Positions 22,378 through 23,903 of a stretch of 23,903 nucleotides of DNA are shown here, piece after piece; within the stretch, counting starts at the first letter, position 1, and each line of letters starts with the position of its first letter. Source of the DNA: Candidatus Aerophobota bacterium (lineage in GTDB: Bacteria; Aerophobota; Aerophobia; Aerophobales; B47-G16); assembly GCA_003648815.1 (NCBI GenBank), contig QMPZ01000009.1:1-23903 (forward strand), given 5' to 3'. Under the pieces are notes generated by a model that searched no databases, was not told the DNA's origin, and saw only the letters and a list, made by a program, of their open reading frames with translations. A program made the position numbers and the translations under genes.

Positions 22378-23634
22378 TCATTCTCTTATCTGGCCTTCTC
22401 CTAATATGATAAACTTAGTGGTGGTGAGCTCCTTGACTCCCATCGGCCCACGAGCATGGAGCTTGTCGGTGCTGATCCCTATCTCCGCTCCCAGACCAAA
22501 CTCTCCTCCGTCGGTGAATCTGGTGGAGGCGTTCACGTAGACGGCAGCTGAGTCCACCTCTCGCAAAAATTTCCTTGACTTGATATAGCTGTTGGTGATG
22601 ATGGCATCGGAGTGATGGGAGCCATATCTGTTAATATGGGCAATGGCCTCATCAATTCCACTTACCACCTTCACGGAAAGAATTAAATCCAGGTATTCGG
22701 TTGACCAATCCTCTTCTGTAGCTCTTTTCACATTCGGACTGATCTTACAGGTTTTCTCATCACCGCGAATCTCCACCCCTGCCTCCTGAAGTTTCCTGAT
22801 TACTACGGGCAAAAACTTATCAGCAATCTTCTCAGCCACAAGTAAAGTCTCCATAGCGTTACATACTCCTGGTCTTTGAACCTTTGCGTTGAAGGCAATC
22901 TTCTCGGCCATTTTCAGGTCCGCTTCCTCATCTACATAGACATGACAGACCCCTTTATAATGCTTAATCACAGGAATAGTGGAATTTTCGGTGACCATCT
23001 TGATCAGGCTCTCTCCTCCTCGAGGAATGATCACGTCTATGTACTCGTTCAGTTTCAACATTTCCCCTACCGCTTTTCTATCGGTGGTTCTTACTAACTG
23101 AATACATCCTCCGGGCAGCCCTACCTCTTGTATGGCTTCGCTTAGAGCATCGATCAGGGCAATATTGGAGTTGATCGCCTCCGAACCTCCACGCAGGATG
23201 ACGGCATTACCTGCCTTCAAACACAACCCAGCTGCATCTACGGTGACGTTAGGGCGAGATTCGTAGATAATCCCGATCACTCCAAGAGGGACCCTCATTC
23301 TGCCAATTAAAAGCCCGTTGGGTCTTCTCCACATAGACTCTATCTTCCCCACCGGGTCCTCTAATTGGGCTATCTGTCTTAGACCGCCGCACATCTGTTT
23401 AATTCTCTTCTCGTTTAAAGTTAACCTATCTATAAGAGCGAGGGGCAGTCCCTTTGCTTTGGCCAAAACAATATCCTTGTGATTCAGCTTTAAAATTTTA
23501 TCCTTGTGGGTTTCTAAGACCTGCGCCATCTTTAACAGAGCTTCATTTTTCACCGTGGAGGAAAGCTTAGCTAACTTTTGACTGGCTTGTTTGGCTTTTC
23601 TTGCCATCCTTATTACTTGTTCCTTAAGCTCCAT
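22378..23634 (-). CDS. proA: Gamma-glutamyl phosphate reductase
   Basis: 418 residues, normal for ProA, which reduces gamma-glutamyl phosphate to glutamate semialdehyde in proline synthesis. The catalytic cysteine is C258 in 'VQRPGVCNAMETLLV'. 'PLGVIGIIYESRPNVTVDA', 'LRGGSEAINSN' and 'FGLGAEIGISTDKLHARGPM' are further family blocks. GGAG lies six bases before the ATG. It leads a minus-strand run and has its own promoter-like sequence. proB, its usual partner, is not in the window. Confidence 0.97.
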   Translation of the reverse strand: MELKEQVIRMARKAKQASQKLAKLSSTVKNEALLKMAQVLETHKDKILKLNHKDIVLAKAKGLPLALIDRLTLNEKRIKQMCGGLRQIAQLEDPVGKIESMWRRPNGLLIGRMRVPLGVIGIIYESRPNVTVDAAGLCLKAGNAVILRGGSEAINSNIALIDALSEAIQEVGLPGGCIQLVRTTDRKAVGEMLKLNEYIDVIIPRGGESLIKMVTENSTIPVIKHYKGVCHVYVDEEADLKMAEKIAFNAKVQRPGVCNAMETLLVAEKIADKFLPVVIRKLQEAGVEIRGDEKTCKISPNVKRATEEDWSTEYLDLILSVKVVSGIDEAIAHINRYGSHHSDAIITNSYIKSRKFLREVDSAAVYVNASTRFTDGGEFGLGAEIGISTDKLHARGPMGVKELTTTKFIILGEGQIRE

Positions 23635-23660
23635 CTCGCTCTCCTTTTCATTGTTTTTTC

Positions 23661-23688
23661 ATCTTACTTAATCGTTGAGGAAAGTCAA
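23661..23688 (-). promoter_or_regulatory. Promoter-like sequence for proA
   Basis: On the minus strand TTGACT (23688-23683) precedes TAAGAT (23666-23661) with a 16-bp spacer, 27 bp before the proA start. The -35 has five of six matches and the -10 four of six. Confidence 0.5.
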
Positions 23689-23695
23689 GTAAGTA

Positions 23696-23737
23696 GTGAA
23701 GGGTGAAGAGTGAAGAGTGAAGAGTGAAGGGTGAAGG
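23696..23737. repeat. Six tandem heptamers, GTGAAGG/GTGAAGA
   Basis: Units at 23696, 23703, 23710, 23717, 23724 and 23731 read GTGAAGG, GTGAAGA (three times) and GTGAAGG (twice). It is a short simple repeat just upstream of the proA promoter. Such arrays vary in copy number by slippage. Confidence 0.9.
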
Positions 23738-23839
23738 GTAGTGTTCGATCCTGGTCGACATAATAGAAAAGCAAGATTTGCCATAATTTCCCTGAATTAC
23801 AACTAAAATACGCATATTCTTGCTAACTATCCCTCCTTC

Positions 23840-23903
23840 CTATGGGGGAAAGCTCAGGCGCTCTTTTAAATCAATTTCTGGTAGCAAGGCATATCTTAAC
23901 CAG
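23840..23903 (-). CDS. Possible 3' end of an unknown gene running off the window
   Basis: A minus-strand frame is open from the window edge to TAG at 23842-23840 and reads 'WLRYALLPEIDLKERLSFPP'. The composition looks like a genuine helical C-terminus, and GGAAGGAGGG follows. At only 20 codons the frame could be open by chance. No family is recognised. Confidence 0.3.
   Translation of the reverse strand, partial: WLRYALLPEIDLKERLSFPP

Noticed and set aside
1..23903. tRNA, rRNA, CRISPR array, integrase or transposase genes
   Set aside because: All intergenic gaps were read; no cloverleaf, spaced repeat array or transposase motif was found.

Overview
The window is compact bacterial DNA of moderate GC. 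Genes are tightly packed with many short stop/start overlaps and strong purine-rich Shine-Dalgarno sites. A two-subunit Fe-S fumarase, H and I subunits of a V/A-type ATPase, an iron-containing alcohol dehydrogenase, nickel-pincer cofactor genes and a GH42 glycosidase suggest an anaerobic or microaerophilic fermenter or sugar degrader, possibly from an uncultured phylum. No rRNA, tRNA or CRISPR array was seen, so the taxonomy is inference.

Left (1-5762, + strand): the 3' end of a GH42 beta-galactosidase, then a Gfo/Idh/MocA oxidoreductase. A 392-bp gap carries a hairpin-rich element between imperfect direct repeats and a promoter. After it come xseA-xseB (exonuclease VII), a DUF212 membrane protein, NAD kinase and an ABC-2 permease with no ATPase beside it. 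The permease converges on fumB, and the two genes share a TTAA stop.

Middle (12935 down to 5759, - strand): a long unidirectional run of vapB-vapC (toxin-antitoxin), cysK, a decayed nadA remnant, nfu, a thioredoxin, ccdA, a TlpA/ResA-like thioredoxin, hisH-hisF, a secreted one-HKD phospholipase D protein, then fumA and fumB. vapC and cysK overlap by ATGA, so the toxin-antitoxin promoter may also drive cysteine synthesis. Nfu, Trx, CcdA and TlpA form a thiol and Fe-S maintenance group.

Right: a lone cupin gene (+) sits behind a structured leader and converges on a larE-larB-larC operon (-) for nickel-pincer nucleotide synthesis. That operon has a strong promoter whose -10 is one arm of a perfect inverted repeat; no larA is in the window. 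The last - strand run is proA, a Sua5/low-molecular-weight phosphatase fusion, dCMP deaminase, V-ATPase H and I (the rest of the ATPase operon is missing here), an iron alcohol dehydrogenase and a DUF1614 membrane protein. Heptamer tandem repeats lie upstream of proA.

No wholly new system is evident. The best leads are the nadA remnant, the vapBC-cysK coupling, the larA-less lar operon with its palindromic promoter, the Sua5/arginine-phosphatase-like fusion, and the isolated V-ATPase H-I pair.
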